Counted from the stretch's first letter, positions 16,919 through 27,929 are shown. The stretch: DNA of 64,000 nt from Betaproteobacteria bacterium (GCA_016713305.1 JADJPK010000031.1:558001-622000); one strand, 5' to 3'. Made by a program: numbers and translations. Notes: generated by a model from the letters alone, not told the origin.

Positions 16919-17629
16919 ATGCGCGCCAGTATCGATGCCTGTTTCCTTTTCCTTGCGATTGCCGGAATGCCGGTGTACGCAGCCGACCGGCCAGCAGGTC
17001 AGTGGCAATGCCAGTCGGGGCTCGGGCCGGCCGTCCTCGAGTTCCGTGACAGCGGAATGCTGATCTACGGCGGCCAGCCGATGCAGTACCGGTTTCAGGG
17101 CAATGCGATTCAGGTGCTGCTGGACGGACTGCCCGCGACCTACCCCTACGTTCTTCAGGCAGACAAGCTCGACATTGTGTCTCCGGAAGGGGACCCCATC
17201 CACTGCGTCCGCGCGGGCACGGGTTCGGCCCGAGCGCAGACACCCCCTGCTGGAGGAAGCGGACTCAATCACCTCCTGCAGGGACTGATGTGCGCGTGGT
17301 CGGGCTCGTCATCGAGCGGATCGAACTACTCCACGACCCGCAAGGTCACCTTCGACGGCCGCGGCCGGTTCGCTACGGGGGCCGAATCGAGTTTCAGCGT
17401 GACCAACCGGGACTCGGGCGGAAACGAGACCAGTTCGGCATCCGGATACGGCAGCGGTCCAGGCGAAGGGGGCGCATACGAGGTGACGGCCGCAACGCCC
17501 GGCGCCCCCATTCGCATTCGGTGGAATACCGGTGAGGACGACGTCGCATTCGTGCATCACGTTGCGTCTGGTCGGATCATGGAGGTCAGGTACGGCAAGT
17601 TGCTGTTCGCGGCCGCACTGTGCGAATGA
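16919..17629 (+). CDS. Exported protein of unknown function with two disulfide-type beta domains
   Basis: 236 residues. Signal peptide MRASIDACFLFLAIAGMPVYA, cleavage ~21. The mature protein divides in two: residues ~28–100 (GQWQCQSGLGPAVLEF ... DPIHC) and ~125–236 (LMCAWSGSSSSG ... LLFAAALCE). Each half begins and ends with a Cys, suggesting one disulfide per domain, and each is beta-rich with a Gly/Ser-rich linker between. The first half resembles small lipocalin-like periplasmic domains (W-x-C, LEF, YRF, L-D-I), but I do not recognise a named family. GGAGGAACTTC precedes the ATG. The next gene is convergent. Confidence 0.7.
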   Translation: MRASIDACFLFLAIAGMPVYAADRPAGQWQCQSGLGPAVLEFRDSGMLIYGGQPMQYRFQGNAIQVLLDGLPATYPYVLQADKLDIVSPEGDPIHCVRAGTGSARAQTPPAGGSGLNHLLQGLMCAWSGSSSSGSNYSTTRKVTFDGRGRFATGAESSFSVTNRDSGGNETSSASGYGSGPGEGGAYEVTAATPGAPIRIRWNTGEDDVAFVHHVASGRIMEVRYGKLLFAAALCE

Positions 17630-17757
17630 CCATTCCCGGACGGCCGGCCTCGGTCGGGCTGGGAGGAGCTCCTGTTTCCCGCCGTGCGTTCAGCCGAAGC
17701 GACTCAGAGCGTGCCCAGGTAGTGCCGGACCGATGCAAGCAAATGGCGCGGCATTGA

Positions 17758-18528
17758 CTAGAACTTCCCCAGATGCTTGCCGCTGTCGATGGCAAGCAAC
17801 TCTCCGGTGGTGACTCTCGCGCCTTCGATGAGCCACAACACGGCATCTGCGACATCCTCCGCCGACGCCGTCGTGGCCAGAGGAACGCTATCTTCATAAG
17901 ACTTCTTGAATCGCGCGAAGCCTTCTTGGTCAAATCGGGCGGTGTGCCAGCGAGTCTCGATGAGGCCCGGGCATACCGCATTCACGCGGATCTCCGGTGC
18001 CAGCGCCCGGGCAAGCCCGAGGGTCATCGAGTTCAGCGCGCCCTTCGACGCGACGTAGGCGAGGGAAGATCCAAGCCCCAAGGTACCCGCGATGGAGGAA
18101 ACGTTGACGACGGCGCCAGCGCCCTGCGCCTTCATGACCGGCACACAGGCCCGGATCATCTGGTACGCGCCGATGACGTTCACCGCGTAGATGGACTGGA
18201 AATCGTCGGCACTGAGGCCTTCCAGCTTGGCGGCATGCACGAACTTCGTCACGCCGGCGCTGTTCACCAGCGCATCGATGCGTCCCCAGCGCTCGAGCGC
18301 GCTCTACGCCAGGCTCCGGCACGCTGCATCGTCCGCCACGCTGCCCTGAACAACGTGCGCCTCGCCACCCGCTTGCCGGCATGCATCGGCAGTCTGGTTC
18401 GCCTCGGATTCACTGCGACTGTAGTTGATGAGCACGCGCCACCCCCGACGAGCGAGGGCGAGAGCGCAGGCGGCGCCAGTGCCCGTGCCGCCTCCGGTGA
18501 CAATGCAAACCTTGTTAGGATCGTTCAT
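17758..18528 (-). pseudogene. Short-chain dehydrogenase/reductase with an internal amber codon
   Basis: A single frame of 257 codons encodes an SDR: VCIVTGGGTGTGAACALAL (Rossmann TGxxxGxG, ~8–20), ALVNSAG (~90), VVNVSSIAG with catalytic Ser (~137), then YVASKGAL (Tyr-x3-Lys, ~150) and NAVCPGLIETRW. It is interrupted by TAG at 18304–18306 between SLA and SALERWGRIDALV; a C-to-T change from CAG (Gln) would explain it, since the frame itself is unchanged. The catalytic tetrad lies entirely downstream of the stop. Either a recent nonsense mutation or a base error. Start ATG 18528. Confidence 0.82.
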
Positions 18529-18681
18529 GGGACGACGATAACCCTGCCCGTCGCGACGAGCAACGTCCTGGTCGGCCTCGCTGCAGTGCGAGTCCGGCCG
18601 CGACGATGCCTGGAGCGCATGTGGGCGGCATGGCTTGCTCAGGACAAGGCCGCCTGATTCGACCACTGTTACGAGGTGCCG

Positions 18682-19251
18682 ATGACCACTCCCGATGACG
18701 TGCTGGCGTTCTGGTTCGGTCCGGGGTCTCCGCCCACGGATCCGCGACCGGAATGGTTCCGAAAATCGCCAGAATTCGATGAGGAGATCCGCACACGGTT
18801 CGCCGCCCTGCACGAGGCTGCCGTCTCCGGATCTCTGGACGACTGGGCGAACTCACCCCGTTCCCTGGCTGCACTGATCATCGTTCTGGACCAGTTCTCG
18901 CGCAATCTGTACCGGGAAACGCCTCGGGCATTTGCCGCAGATGCGGCGGCGCTGTCCCACGCGCACAGGATGATTGCGTCCGGGTGGGACGATGCGCTGT
19001 CCCCGCTGGAGCGGGCGTTCGTGTACCTGCCCTTCGAGCATGCCGAATCGCTGCCTGAACAGGATCGTTCAGTCGCCCTGTTCGGGAAACTGGCCAGGTA
19101 TCCCGAGACGCAAGGCATGCAGGACTGGGCGCTCAAGCACCGGGAAGTCATCGCGCGTTTCGGACGTTTTCCGCACCGCAACGCCGCGCTCGGCCGGGCA
19201 ACCACGGCCGAAGAGGCCGTCTTTCTCGAAGAACCGGGGTCTCGATTCTGA
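18682..19251 (+). CDS. DUF924 family protein
   Basis: 189 residues beginning MTTPDDVLAFWFGPGSPPTDPRPEWF-like; the DVLAFWFG opening, the IIVLDQFSRNLYR core near 70, FVYLPFEHAES near 115 and HREVIARFGRFPHRNAALGR near 155 are the hallmark segments of DUF924. These are all-helical proteins related to the tetratricopeptide-like YjbR/UPF0262 type, with no settled biochemical function. A GAGGTG ribosome binding site lies just before ATG 18682; a GTG two codons earlier overlaps that site and is less likely. Confidence 0.9.
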   Translation: MTTPDDVLAFWFGPGSPPTDPRPEWFRKSPEFDEEIRTRFAALHEAAVSGSLDDWANSPRSLAALIIVLDQFSRNLYRETPRAFAADAAALSHAHRMIASGWDDALSPLERAFVYLPFEHAESLPEQDRSVALFGKLARYPETQGMQDWALKHREVIARFGRFPHRNAALGRATTAEEAVFLEEPGSRF

Positions 19252-19325
19252 GGGCGTTACGGCATCGACAACGGGGGCGAGCCGACGGTACCCTTTCGGT
19301 TTGACCCGCCGCACCGGAGGCTTTC

Positions 19326-20306
19326 TTGGAATTCACGCGACTCGGCAACACCGGCCTCAAGATCTCCCGCATCTGTCTGGGCTGCATGAGCTACGGCGCA
19401 CCTGAGCGCGGCCGCCATCCCTGGACCCTGGACGAAGAAACGAGCAGGCCGTTCGTCCGCAAGGCGCTCGATCTGGGCATCAATTTCTTCGACACCGCCA
19501 ATTCATACTCTGAAGGCACCAGCGAGGAGATCGTCGGACGAGCGCTGCGCGATTTCGCCGATCGCGACGAGATCGTCGTGGCAACCAAGGTGTTCTTTCC
19601 GACGGCCAAAGGACACAACACGGCGGGACTGTCGCGCAAGTCCATCCTCGCGAACATCGACGCGAGCCTCCAACGGCTGGGCATGGATTACGTGGATCTG
19701 TACCAGATCCATCGGTGGGACTACAGGACGCCCATCGAGGAGACCATGGAGGCCCTGCACGACGTCGTGAAGTCGGGCAAGGCGCGTTACATCGGCGCCT
19801 CGTCCATGTTCGCCTGGCAGTTCTCGAAGGCCCAGCATGTGGCAGAAACTCATGGATGGACCCGTTTCGTCACCATGCAGAACCATTACAACCTGCTCAA
19901 CCGCGAGGAAGAGCGGGAGATGCTTCCTCTGTGCGCTGACCAACGCATTGGCGTGATCCCATGGAGCCCTCTCGCGCGCGGCCGTCTCACACGCGATTGG
20001 AGCGAAGTGACCGAAAGGGAACGTACCGACGATCTCATGGGCCCGCTCTACGCCGCGACAGTGGAATCGGACCGGAAGATCGTGGGGCAGGTCGCGGCCA
20101 TTGCGGCGCAGCGCGGCATTCCGCGGGCGCAGGTGGCGCTCGCCTGGCTGCTCTCCAAGCCTGGCGTGTCGGCTCCCATCGTCGGGGCCACCCGGATGGC
20201 TCATCTCGATGACGCAGTGGCAGCCTTGACGGTCCGGCTCACGACGGAGGACATCGCCTCGCTCGAAGCTCCCTACGTTCCGCACGCAGTCGTTGGCTTC
20301 AGCTGA
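19326..20306 (+). CDS. Aldo/keto reductase (YajO/Tas-like)
   Basis: 326 residues, NADPH-dependent TIM-barrel oxidoreductase. Catalytic tetrad residues are visible: Asp in FFDTANSYSEG (~55), Tyr five residues on, Lys in VVATKVFF (~88) and His in LYQIHRWD (~125). The cofactor-binding C-terminal part includes GVIPWSPLARGRL (~212) and a VSAPIVGATRM-type strand (~280). It fits the subfamily annotated as 1-deoxyxylulose-5-phosphate-synthesising YajO-like reductases; the substrate is unknown. The start is TTG at 19326, with GGAGG 7 nt upstream; no ATG in frame gives the family N-terminus. Confidence 0.9.
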   Translation: MEFTRLGNTGLKISRICLGCMSYGAPERGRHPWTLDEETSRPFVRKALDLGINFFDTANSYSEGTSEEIVGRALRDFADRDEIVVATKVFFPTAKGHNTAGLSRKSILANIDASLQRLGMDYVDLYQIHRWDYRTPIEETMEALHDVVKSGKARYIGASSMFAWQFSKAQHVAETHGWTRFVTMQNHYNLLNREEEREMLPLCADQRIGVIPWSPLARGRLTRDWSEVTERERTDDLMGPLYAATVESDRKIVGQVAAIAAQRGIPRAQVALAWLLSKPGVSAPIVGATRMAHLDDAVAALTVRLTTEDIASLEAPYVPHAVVGFS

Positions 20307-20677
20307 ACGCCAGGGAAGGTCTCATCAATGTACGTGGATCGCGTGGCGGAGGTAGGCGGGCAATCGCAAGGTGGGAGGCAAAGCCGGGACTGGACATCTC
20401 GTCGAGCCGCCCCACGCCGCCAGCGCCCGTTTCCGGCACAACGAAGTGGCGGTGAAGGCTCTTGCCACCTTGGCGGCGTGATGGCGAAACCCACACTGGA
20501 GGGGACAGTGCTCGCCCGGCGGCTGACGTTGTCGGCTGGACTCCTGTGTGCTCCAGCGCACGGCGGCCCGGATCTTCGCGTCATCCGCCCGCCGAACCTC
20601 CGTCGCGACGGCCCACACATTGGACCTTCCCTTGGACAATCCTTCTTTTCCACTCCTTTGACCAAGAGATCCGCTTC
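20307..20677. other. Intergenic region, 371 bp, no gene recognised
   Basis: Space between the aldo/keto reductase and the next SDR gene, both on the plus strand. Frames are open on both strands, but translations show no domain and no signal peptide; no repeat, tRNA or strong hairpin stands out. It may hold the promoter of the SDR gene or a decayed remnant. Confidence 0.55.
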
Positions 20678-21475
20678 ATGAGTTCGAATTCCGACGCATC
20701 CCTCGCCTTCCCTTTCTCGGCCTTCCGGCTCGCCGGCAAGGTGGCTCTCGTGACAGGCGCAAGTGCCGGCCTTGGCGCCGGCATCGTCGAAGCCTACGCG
20801 GCTGCCGGGGCAGAAGTGATCGCTTTGGCCAGGTCGCAGGATTCGCTGGAGGCGCTCGCGGCCCGTATCCAAGGCGCCGGCGGCCGCTGCCGTGCCGCGG
20901 TGTGCGATGTCACGGACACCGCCGGGTTGCGCCAGACCATCTCGGGACTGCCGCGTCTCGACATCCTCGTCAACAATGCCGGCACCAATTTCCCCGAACC
21001 GATCGATGAGGTGAGCGAGCACCACCTGGACGTGATGCTCGACCTCAACATCCGATCGGTCTACATCGCCGCCCAATGCGCCGTGCGGAAGATGCGCGAG
21101 GATCCGGAACGCAAGTCCAAGGGGGGCGTCATCATCAATATGTCGTCCCAGATGGGACACATCGGTTCGCCGAACCGCACGGTCTACTGCATGACCAAGC
21201 ACGCGCTGGAGGGCTTCACCAAGGCATTGGCCGTGGAACTGGCGCCCGAGGGTATCCGGGTGAACAGCATCGCTCCCACCTTCGTCGACACTCCGCTGGT
21301 ACGGCGAGTGGTGGATACGCCGGAAAAGCGCGCCTTCATCATGAGCCGGATTCCCATGGCTCGTCTTGCGACAGTCGAGGAGATATCGGCCGCGGCCCTG
21401 TACCTCGCTTCGCCGGCGGCGGGAATGGTGACGGGTACCTCCCTGGTCGTCGATGGAGGATGGACTGCGCAGTGA
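20678..21475 (+). CDS. SDR family oxidoreductase (FabG-like/gluconate dehydrogenase-like)
   Basis: 265 residues. Rossmann motif VALVTGASAGLGAGI (~23–37), DILVNNAG (~100), INMSSQMG with catalytic Ser (~150), YCMTKHALEG (Tyr-x3-Lys, ~165) and the usual IRVNSIAPTFVDTPL (~192), ending GTSLVVDGGWTAQ. All classical SDR catalytic residues are intact. Substrate unknown. The gene lies convergent to a broken mandelate racemase/enolase-superfamily gene, so a sugar-acid oxidation role is plausible but only inferred. ATG 20678 begins shortly before the typical F-x-L-x-GKVALVTG opening. Confidence 0.9.
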   Translation: MSSNSDASLAFPFSAFRLAGKVALVTGASAGLGAGIVEAYAAAGAEVIALARSQDSLEALAARIQGAGGRCRAAVCDVTDTAGLRQTISGLPRLDILVNNAGTNFPEPIDEVSEHHLDVMLDLNIRSVYIAAQCAVRKMREDPERKSKGGVIINMSSQMGHIGSPNRTVYCMTKHALEGFTKALAVELAPEGIRVNSIAPTFVDTPLVRRVVDTPEKRAFIMSRIPMARLATVEEISAAALYLASPAAGMVTGTSLVVDGGWTAQ

Positions 21476-21620
21476 AGACGTCCCAAAGTGGCGTTGGCCA
21501 CCTGGTCCACAAGGGCGGGGCTGCGTGAAAGGGCGACGCAACAGGCGAATACTGTTCCGATGCCAAGCATGAAAAAGCCGGGCGGCAACGCGCCCCGCGC
21601 CGCTCCGCACTGTTCCACGT

Positions 21621-22789
21621 CTATTGAAAGACGTGCAGAGCGGTCCTGTTGGCTTCGATGAACCCCCAGTCGTATTCCACACCCAGGCCGGGTCCTGAAG
21701 GAATGCCGACGCAACCGTCGGGGCCGATGCAGTCGAGTTGATCCGAGTACCCGCAGGCGTAGACGGGCGGAACGGCGTTGGGCATGTCGGGCCCCACCAG
21801 TGCGACTTCGTAGTAGTTGCTGTTCCGCATGGCGGACATGCAGTGACGGTGAGCCGGGCCACAGGCGTGGATCTCGCAGTCGACACCGAATCCCTCGGCG
21901 ATATGGGCGATCTTCATGCAGCCAGTGATCCCCATGTCGTACTCCGGATCCACACGCAGCAGATCCGTCGCCTCGGCGACGAGAAAGTCCGCCTTCGGTT
22001 CGACACCACGAACATGCTCCGTCTGGAGGATCGGCGTGTCGAGGAATTCCCGAAGCCGTTTGTGTGCATAGGCTGACACGCCGCCGTCCCGGAACGGATC
22101 CTCGTACCAGAAGAAGCCAGCCTCGTCGCAGGCTCGCCCCACATAGAGCGCGTCGGCAAAGGTGCGCAACTCGCAGGCGGGATCCAGCATGAGTTCCATG
22201 GAATCGCCCACCCGCTTGCGCACGTGCAGGACGTTCTCGGCTTCTTCGCGCTTGTTGCCCTCGTTCCACCCGTGAATCTTGAATGCGCGGTATCCCAGTT
22301 CCCGGCACGCAATCGCGAAATCGCCGAAAGCCTCCTTGGAATTGAGCCCACCCTCTCCCCGGGATGCGTGATAGGTGGACGCATAGGCGGGAAGCCTCTG
22401 TCTGTACCCTCCCAGAAGCTCGCTGATCGAAACCCCTTGCGTCCTGCAGGTCCCAGAGCGCGATGTCCAGCGGTCCGTGGCCCATGTGATCGGACTGGCG
22501 CGATTCACGCGAGATCGTCGAAGATCCCCTCGCGTTGCTCCGCCTCCCGCCCGATCAGATACGGAGCCAGCATGAGCGTGGAACCGAGGGCCGCGGAGGA
22601 TCCCACCCAGTGCGTCACGTATTCGCCTCGCAGCCCTCCCTCGGCGAGTATCCGCACGGCGTACTTGGTGAGCCGGGTGCTGCCTCCCTTGCCGTAGTGG
22701 AGCGCGCCGACGGCGCCGCCCCCCGCCGGGACGAGATTGGGCACATCGAACTGAAACACGTGCACTTCCACTCTGCTGATGCGGCTCAT
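21621..22789 (-). pseudogene. Mandelate racemase/enolase-superfamily sugar-acid dehydratase, frameshifted
   Basis: The start is clear: GAGGAATGC then ATG 22789, MSRISRVEVHVFQFDVPNLV. That frame ends at a TGA near 22500 after REGIFDDLA. The middle (RESRQSDHMGHGPLDIALWDL) is in a second frame and the rest (GVSISELLGGYRQRLPAYAST onward) in a third, so at least two indels lie between ~22440 and ~22510. The C-terminal part keeps the metal-site region: KIHGWNEG, MLDPAC, WYEDPF, TEHVRG, DPEYDMGITGCMKIA and HACGPAHRH. The superfamily removes a proton alpha to a carboxylate; rare-lipoprotein or galactarate-type substrates cannot be told apart here. About 390 aa when repaired. Confidence 0.82.
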
Positions 22790-22885
22790 GCATTCCTCAT
22801 GCAGTGAAGGTACCGGGCACGACCGGTCGTTGCCGACGCCCCAAGATCGCGCGCCATGTGACAGGATTGACAGTACCGCATAAGC

Positions 22886-25800
22886 TTGCGGCAATGTTCG
22901 AAAAGATCATCGCTGCTCAACCGGTTCGTTGGAGGCACGCAGGTGAAGGACAAGGTCGCGGAGCCAGGGGGCGCCGGGTCAGATAGTGAACTGGGGCAGG
23001 CCCGTGACGCAAGACGTCCGGGCTGTCCGATCGTCGCGATCGGTGCGTCGGCCGGTGGGCTGGAAGCCCTGGGGAGCGTCTTCTCACGAATCCCGACCGA
23101 TCTGGGAGCCTCGTTCGTGGTGGTGCAGCATCTTTCGCCCAACCACCCAAGCATGCTCTCCATTCTGATCCGCCGGATGACCGCGCTCGATGTTCGCGAC
23201 ATCGTGGATGGCGAGCAGCCGCGGCCCAACACCGTTCACGTGGTCCCGCCGAATCGGCACGTCGTCCTCCAGGAGGGACGACTGGTGCTGCAAGTGCCGC
23301 AGCAGAACACGCATCCGGTCCCTTCCGTCGATGTCTTTCTCCGGTCCCTGGCGAAAGAATGCCCCACCCGCAGCATCGCCGTGATCCTCTCCGGCACCGG
23401 ATCCGACGGAGCCGAAGGCGTTCGATCGCTTCATGCGAACGGCGGGCGGATTCTGGCGCAACTGCCCACCAGCGCGAAGTACCCGGGCATGCCCCAGGCG
23501 GCGCTCCGGACAGGTTGCACCGAGCGTCTCGTGACGCCGGCCGAAACCGCCGACGCCATCGGGGAGATGCTTCATTCGACAGGCGAAGCGGCCATTCCGG
23601 CGCCCATTGCGGGGAACGACCCCCTTCAAGCGCTGTTCACCCGACTCTACGCAAGAACCGAGGTCGCGTTCGCAGACTACAAGCGGGCGACCTTCTTGCG
23701 GCGCCTGGAACGGCGCCAGAATGCCTGCGGCGTCGGCTCGCTCGAAGGGTACTTGGAGTTCACCGAGCGTCATCCCGAGGAGCTCGATCTCCTGCGCCAG
23801 GATCTCCTCATCTCGGTGACCAGCTTCTTCCGGGACGGCCCCGCCTACGAGATCCTCGGGGCCGAGTTGCACAAGCGCTTCGCCACCCGTCCCGCGGTCC
23901 AGAGGTTCAGGGTCTGGGTGCCCGGATGCGCCACCGGAGAGGAGGTGTATTCGCTTGCCATTCTAATGGCCGAAGCGCTGGGCGAAGAATTCGGCCCCCA
24001 TCGCTGCCAGATTTTCGCGACAGACATCGACGAGAACGCCATGAAGGTCGCTCGGCGCGGCGTCTACGCGGCCAAGTCGCTTCGTAGTCTCGATGCAGCT
24101 CGCATCCGCGAGCATTTCCGCAGCGTCACGGACGGCATGGAAATCAGCCAGCGCATCCGGGACGTAGTCGTGTTCTCGCGCCACGACCTCACGAAGGATC
24201 CGCCTTTCGGCAGGGTCGATCTGATCAGTTGCCGCAATGTGCTCATCTACTTCAATGCCGCACTCCAGGAACGGGTACTGGACTTATTCCAATATGCCCT
24301 CAAGACGGATGGGCTGCTCTTTCTGGGACGATCGGAAGGCGTCAAGAGTCACGACGGCAAGTTCACCGAGGTGGACAAGGCCGCCCGCCTCTACCGACCA
24401 CACGGGAATCGACGGTCCGTCGGCTGGATCGCGACAGCTCCAAGAGCGACCGAGCCGGCGCGCGAAACGGATCTCCCGCCTTCCCACGCGGAGTTCCTGG
24501 CGCTGGCGGCCCAGGCGTATCTGCCGCCGGCCGTCATTCTCAATGATCGCCAGGAAATCGTTCATGTGATAGGGGACGTCAGTCCCTATGTGCGCCTGGG
24601 GGAGGGCAAGGCGACACTGAGCCTTCCGGAGCTCATCCATTCGTCCGTGCGATCGGACTTCCAGATACTCGCCCATCGGTTCCAGGCCGGTGGCGAGCCG
24701 CTCCTGGGACGCCCGCACAAGATCGGAACCGGGACCGCAAGCCGACGTGTGCGCATCGCCCTCTACCCGATGCGGCTTGGTCCGAGCGCGCTCCTGGTGG
24801 TGTTCGAACCCTGTCGTGGAGGGGCACCCGGCTCCGAGGAGGAGTCAGGCCCACTCGACGGCGAACTGGAACAGGAGCTGAGACTCACCCGGGAACATCT
24901 GCAGACCGTGATCGAGGAACTGGAGACCTCGAACGAGGAACTGCAGTCCGTCAACGAAGAACTGCAGGCGACCAACGAGGAACTGCAGACAACCAACGAG
25001 GAACTCGAAACCTCCAACGAAGAACTTCAGTCGGCCAATGAAGAGCTCATCACCGTCAATGAGGGCTCGAGGCGAAATCAGCCGATCTCCTCACCGCCAA
25101 TTCGGATCTCGAGCATATCCAGCACAGCATGGGATTCGCTCTGATCGTAGTGGACCACGATCTGCGCATCGTGCGCACCAACGCTGCGGCTGCCGCGATG
25201 CTCGACATCGTCGTCCCCTGCTCTCTGGCCGAGATCCGGCGCAGTGCGAACGTGCCCGACCTGGAAGAGCGGCTGGCGGTCGTGATGACGGAACGGCGGG
25301 CGCGTCAGCACATGATCCCGATGGGAGACAGATTCCAGCTGCTTCACATGTCTCCCTGGATCGGTCCGTCGAGCGAGCTTCTTGGCGCGGTGCTGACCTT
25401 CGTGGACCGGACAGACCTCCGCGTCAGCGAGCATGCGCAGAAAGAAGCGCATGATCAGCTCGACGCCATCATGGAGCACTCGACGGCGCTGGTGTCGGTA
25501 ACGGACCTCCAGGGCCGGATCCGAGTACGCCAATCCCAGTTTCCTGAAGGCATTCGATATCCCGTCAGCGTCGGCGATCGGCATGACGCAGCAGGAGGTC
25601 CTCACTCCCGAAGCCATTCGCTACTTCCGGCAACGTGAGATCGAAGTCGTCCACGATGGCGGGGTACGGTGGAGACCGAGGGCCGATTGCGTCTTGCGGA
25701 CGGCGAGCACGTCTTCGTCACGTCGAGATTTCCTCTGTTCACGCACGACGGCAAGATCCGCGCGGTGTGCGCGATGTCCATGGACATTACTGCCCGCAGG

Positions 25801-27888
25801 ACAGCGGAAGTGGATGCGCGCAGTCAACGCGAGCAGCTTCGGGCGGTGCTCGACTCCCTGGCTTCGAACATCGCGGTCATCGATGCTGCCGGCTACATCG
25901 TCATGGTGAATCAGGCATGGGACGACTTCAGCCGCAATGGTCGCGGGGAACCCGCGCCGGGAACGCGGCCCGGCATCAACTACCTCGATGTGGTGCGAAA
26001 GGCTGCTGGGTCGGACCCGGACGTCCGATTGGCGCTGCGGGCCATCGAGCAGGTGCTCCAGGCGGAGCAATCACACACGCAGGTGGAATACCCGTGCGCG
26101 ACGCCGGAAGGCGAGCGCTGGTTCACCATGACCGTCACTCCGCTGCGCAACGGTACCGGGGGCGCCGTGATTGCGCACACCGACACCACGGTTCATCGCA
26201 TCAGCGAGGAGCGGCTCAAGCTCACAGCGGCCGTCTTCGACAATGCGACCGAGGGCATTCTGGTGCTCGATGCCCGCGGCAGGATAGAAAGCGCGAACCA
26301 GGCTGCATACAGCATTACGGGGTACGCCAGCCGGGAACTGATAGGCCGCCGGTGGCGAGTGCTGAATCTTCGCCTCGCGGGAGCCTTGGCCGAGAATTCG
26401 CGTGCGCCGCTGAAGGCATTGCGGCGCGAAGGCCATTGGCACGGGGAGATCTGGGCGCAGCGTCCGAACGGCCGTCAGTATCCGATGTGGTTGAGTGTCC
26501 GCATGGTGCGCAGCGACTACGGCCCGGTCAAGCACTACGTGGCAACCTTCTCGGACATCAGCAGGCTCAAGGACGCGGAGCACAGCCTCTATCGCCTCGC
26601 GTACTACGACGAACTTACGGATCTTCCCAATCGCACCTTGTTCCACGAGAAGGTGGAACACGGCATTGCATTGGCGCATCGAAGCAGCAAGCCGCTCGCG
26701 CTTCTGTTCATCGATCTCGACCGCTTCAAGCTGATCAACGATACGCTGGGGCACGACGCCGGGGATGCGCTGTTGGTCGCCGCCGCCCAGCGGCTCAAGG
26801 ACTGCATCCGCAAGAGCGACCTGGTCGCGCGACTCGGGGGTGACGAATTCGTGGTGATGCTGGAAGAACTGCGGCATCCTGAAGACGCCGCCATCACGGC
26901 AAAGAAGATCATCGGCGTGCTGAGCCAGCCGTTCAATCTGAACGGTGTCGAGATGCAGATATCGGCCAGCATCGGCATCACGCTCTTTCCAGACGACGCC
27001 CATGCCCCCGGCGAATTGATCAAGAACGCGGACGCAGCGATGTACCGCGCCAAGGAAAGGGGCCGCAACGGCTATCAGTTCTTCACCGCAGAACTGCACC
27101 AACGCACGCAGAAACGGCTGTGGCTCGAGACCGAACTGCGCCACGCGATGCCGCGAGGCGAACTGCATCTCGTCTTCCAGCCACAGACCAGCGTTGCCGG
27201 AGGCAGGCGAATCCGCGCGTTGGAAGCCCTGCTGCGCTGGGAGCACCCGACGCACGGCTGGGTTCCGCCGGCTGAATTCATTCCGGTGGCCGAGGAAACG
27301 GGCCTCATCATTCCGATCGGAGAGTGGGTGCTGCAGCGCGCCTGTCAGCGATTCCGTCAGGCTCTCGATGCGCACGCGGATGTGGACCAGCTTGCGGTGA
27401 ACGTGTCACCTTACCAGTTGCGAGAACCGGACTTCGCGGAACTGGTCGCCAACACGCTCAAGCAGCACGGTCTTGCAGCAAGCCAGCTGGAACTGGAGTT
27501 CACCGAGACGGCTTTGCTGCAGGACCAGGTGCACGCAAGTGAAACCCTGGCTCGATTGAACGAACTGGGCGTGAGACTCGCCCTGGACGATTTCGGCACC
27601 GGTTACTCATCTCTCACCACGTTGCAGCGCTTCCCGGTGACTGCGGTCAAGATCGATCGGTCATTCGTTCAGGATATCGTTGGCGATGCGAACGACGCGA
27701 TGCTGGTGCGTGCCGTCATGGGCATGGGCGAGATTCTCGGACTGCATGTCGTGGCGGAGGGGGTGGAGACCCCTCGTCACCATGAATTGCTGGAGTCGTG
27801 GGGGTGCCGCTACATGCAGGGGTTCGTCAACGGACCTGGACTGACAGAAGACCAGCTGCGCGAGGGAATGCTGTTTCCCGCACACTGA
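22886..27888 (+). pseudogene. CheB–CheR–PAS–GGDEF–EAL fusion protein, three single-base indels
   Basis: Reconstructed length ~1667 aa. CheB methylesterase domain (~45–232): IVAIGASAGGLEAL (Ser), VVVQHLSP (His), SGTGSDG (Asp). CheR methyltransferase domain (~250–505): TSFFRD, VPGCATGEEVYSLAI (SAM site), DIDENAM, FGRVDLISCRNVLIYF. Then a heptad coiled coil of repeated (E/T)NEEL(Q/E) units (~665–725), PAS segments (~740–1230), GGDEF (RLGGDEFVVML ~1315) and EAL (LEALLRWEHP ~1445, DDFGTGYSS ~1567, AEGVETP ~1625). Breaks: one base missing near 25064, one extra near 25525, and one G missing in the GGGG run at 25661–25664. Repairs give smooth family sequence, so assembly error is likely. No chemoreceptor genes are nearby. 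Confidence 0.85.
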
Positions 27889-27905
27889 TGGCCATCACTC
27901 ACGCC

Positions 27906-27929
27906 AAAAAAAAGGCGCCATGGGGCGCC
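27906..27929 (-). terminator. Rho-independent terminator (minus strand)
   Basis: Read on the minus strand: GGCGCC, a 4-base loop, GGCGCC, then eight T. It lies 165 bp beyond the stop of the receiver–LuxR–cNMP gene and would end that transcript. It also sits between convergent genes, shortly after the giant GGDEF/EAL gene; the plus strand has the eight A before the stem, so it serves the minus strand. Confidence 0.8.

Noticed and set aside
20307..20677. Possible transposase or gene remnant before the SDR gene
   Set aside because: No inverted repeats and no recognisable protein segment; not enough to call.
25064..25664. Programmed ribosomal frameshifting in the CheB–CheR giant
   Set aside because: Three shifts of differing sense within 600 bp at different sequence contexts do not look like a programmed site; missing or extra single bases explain them better.
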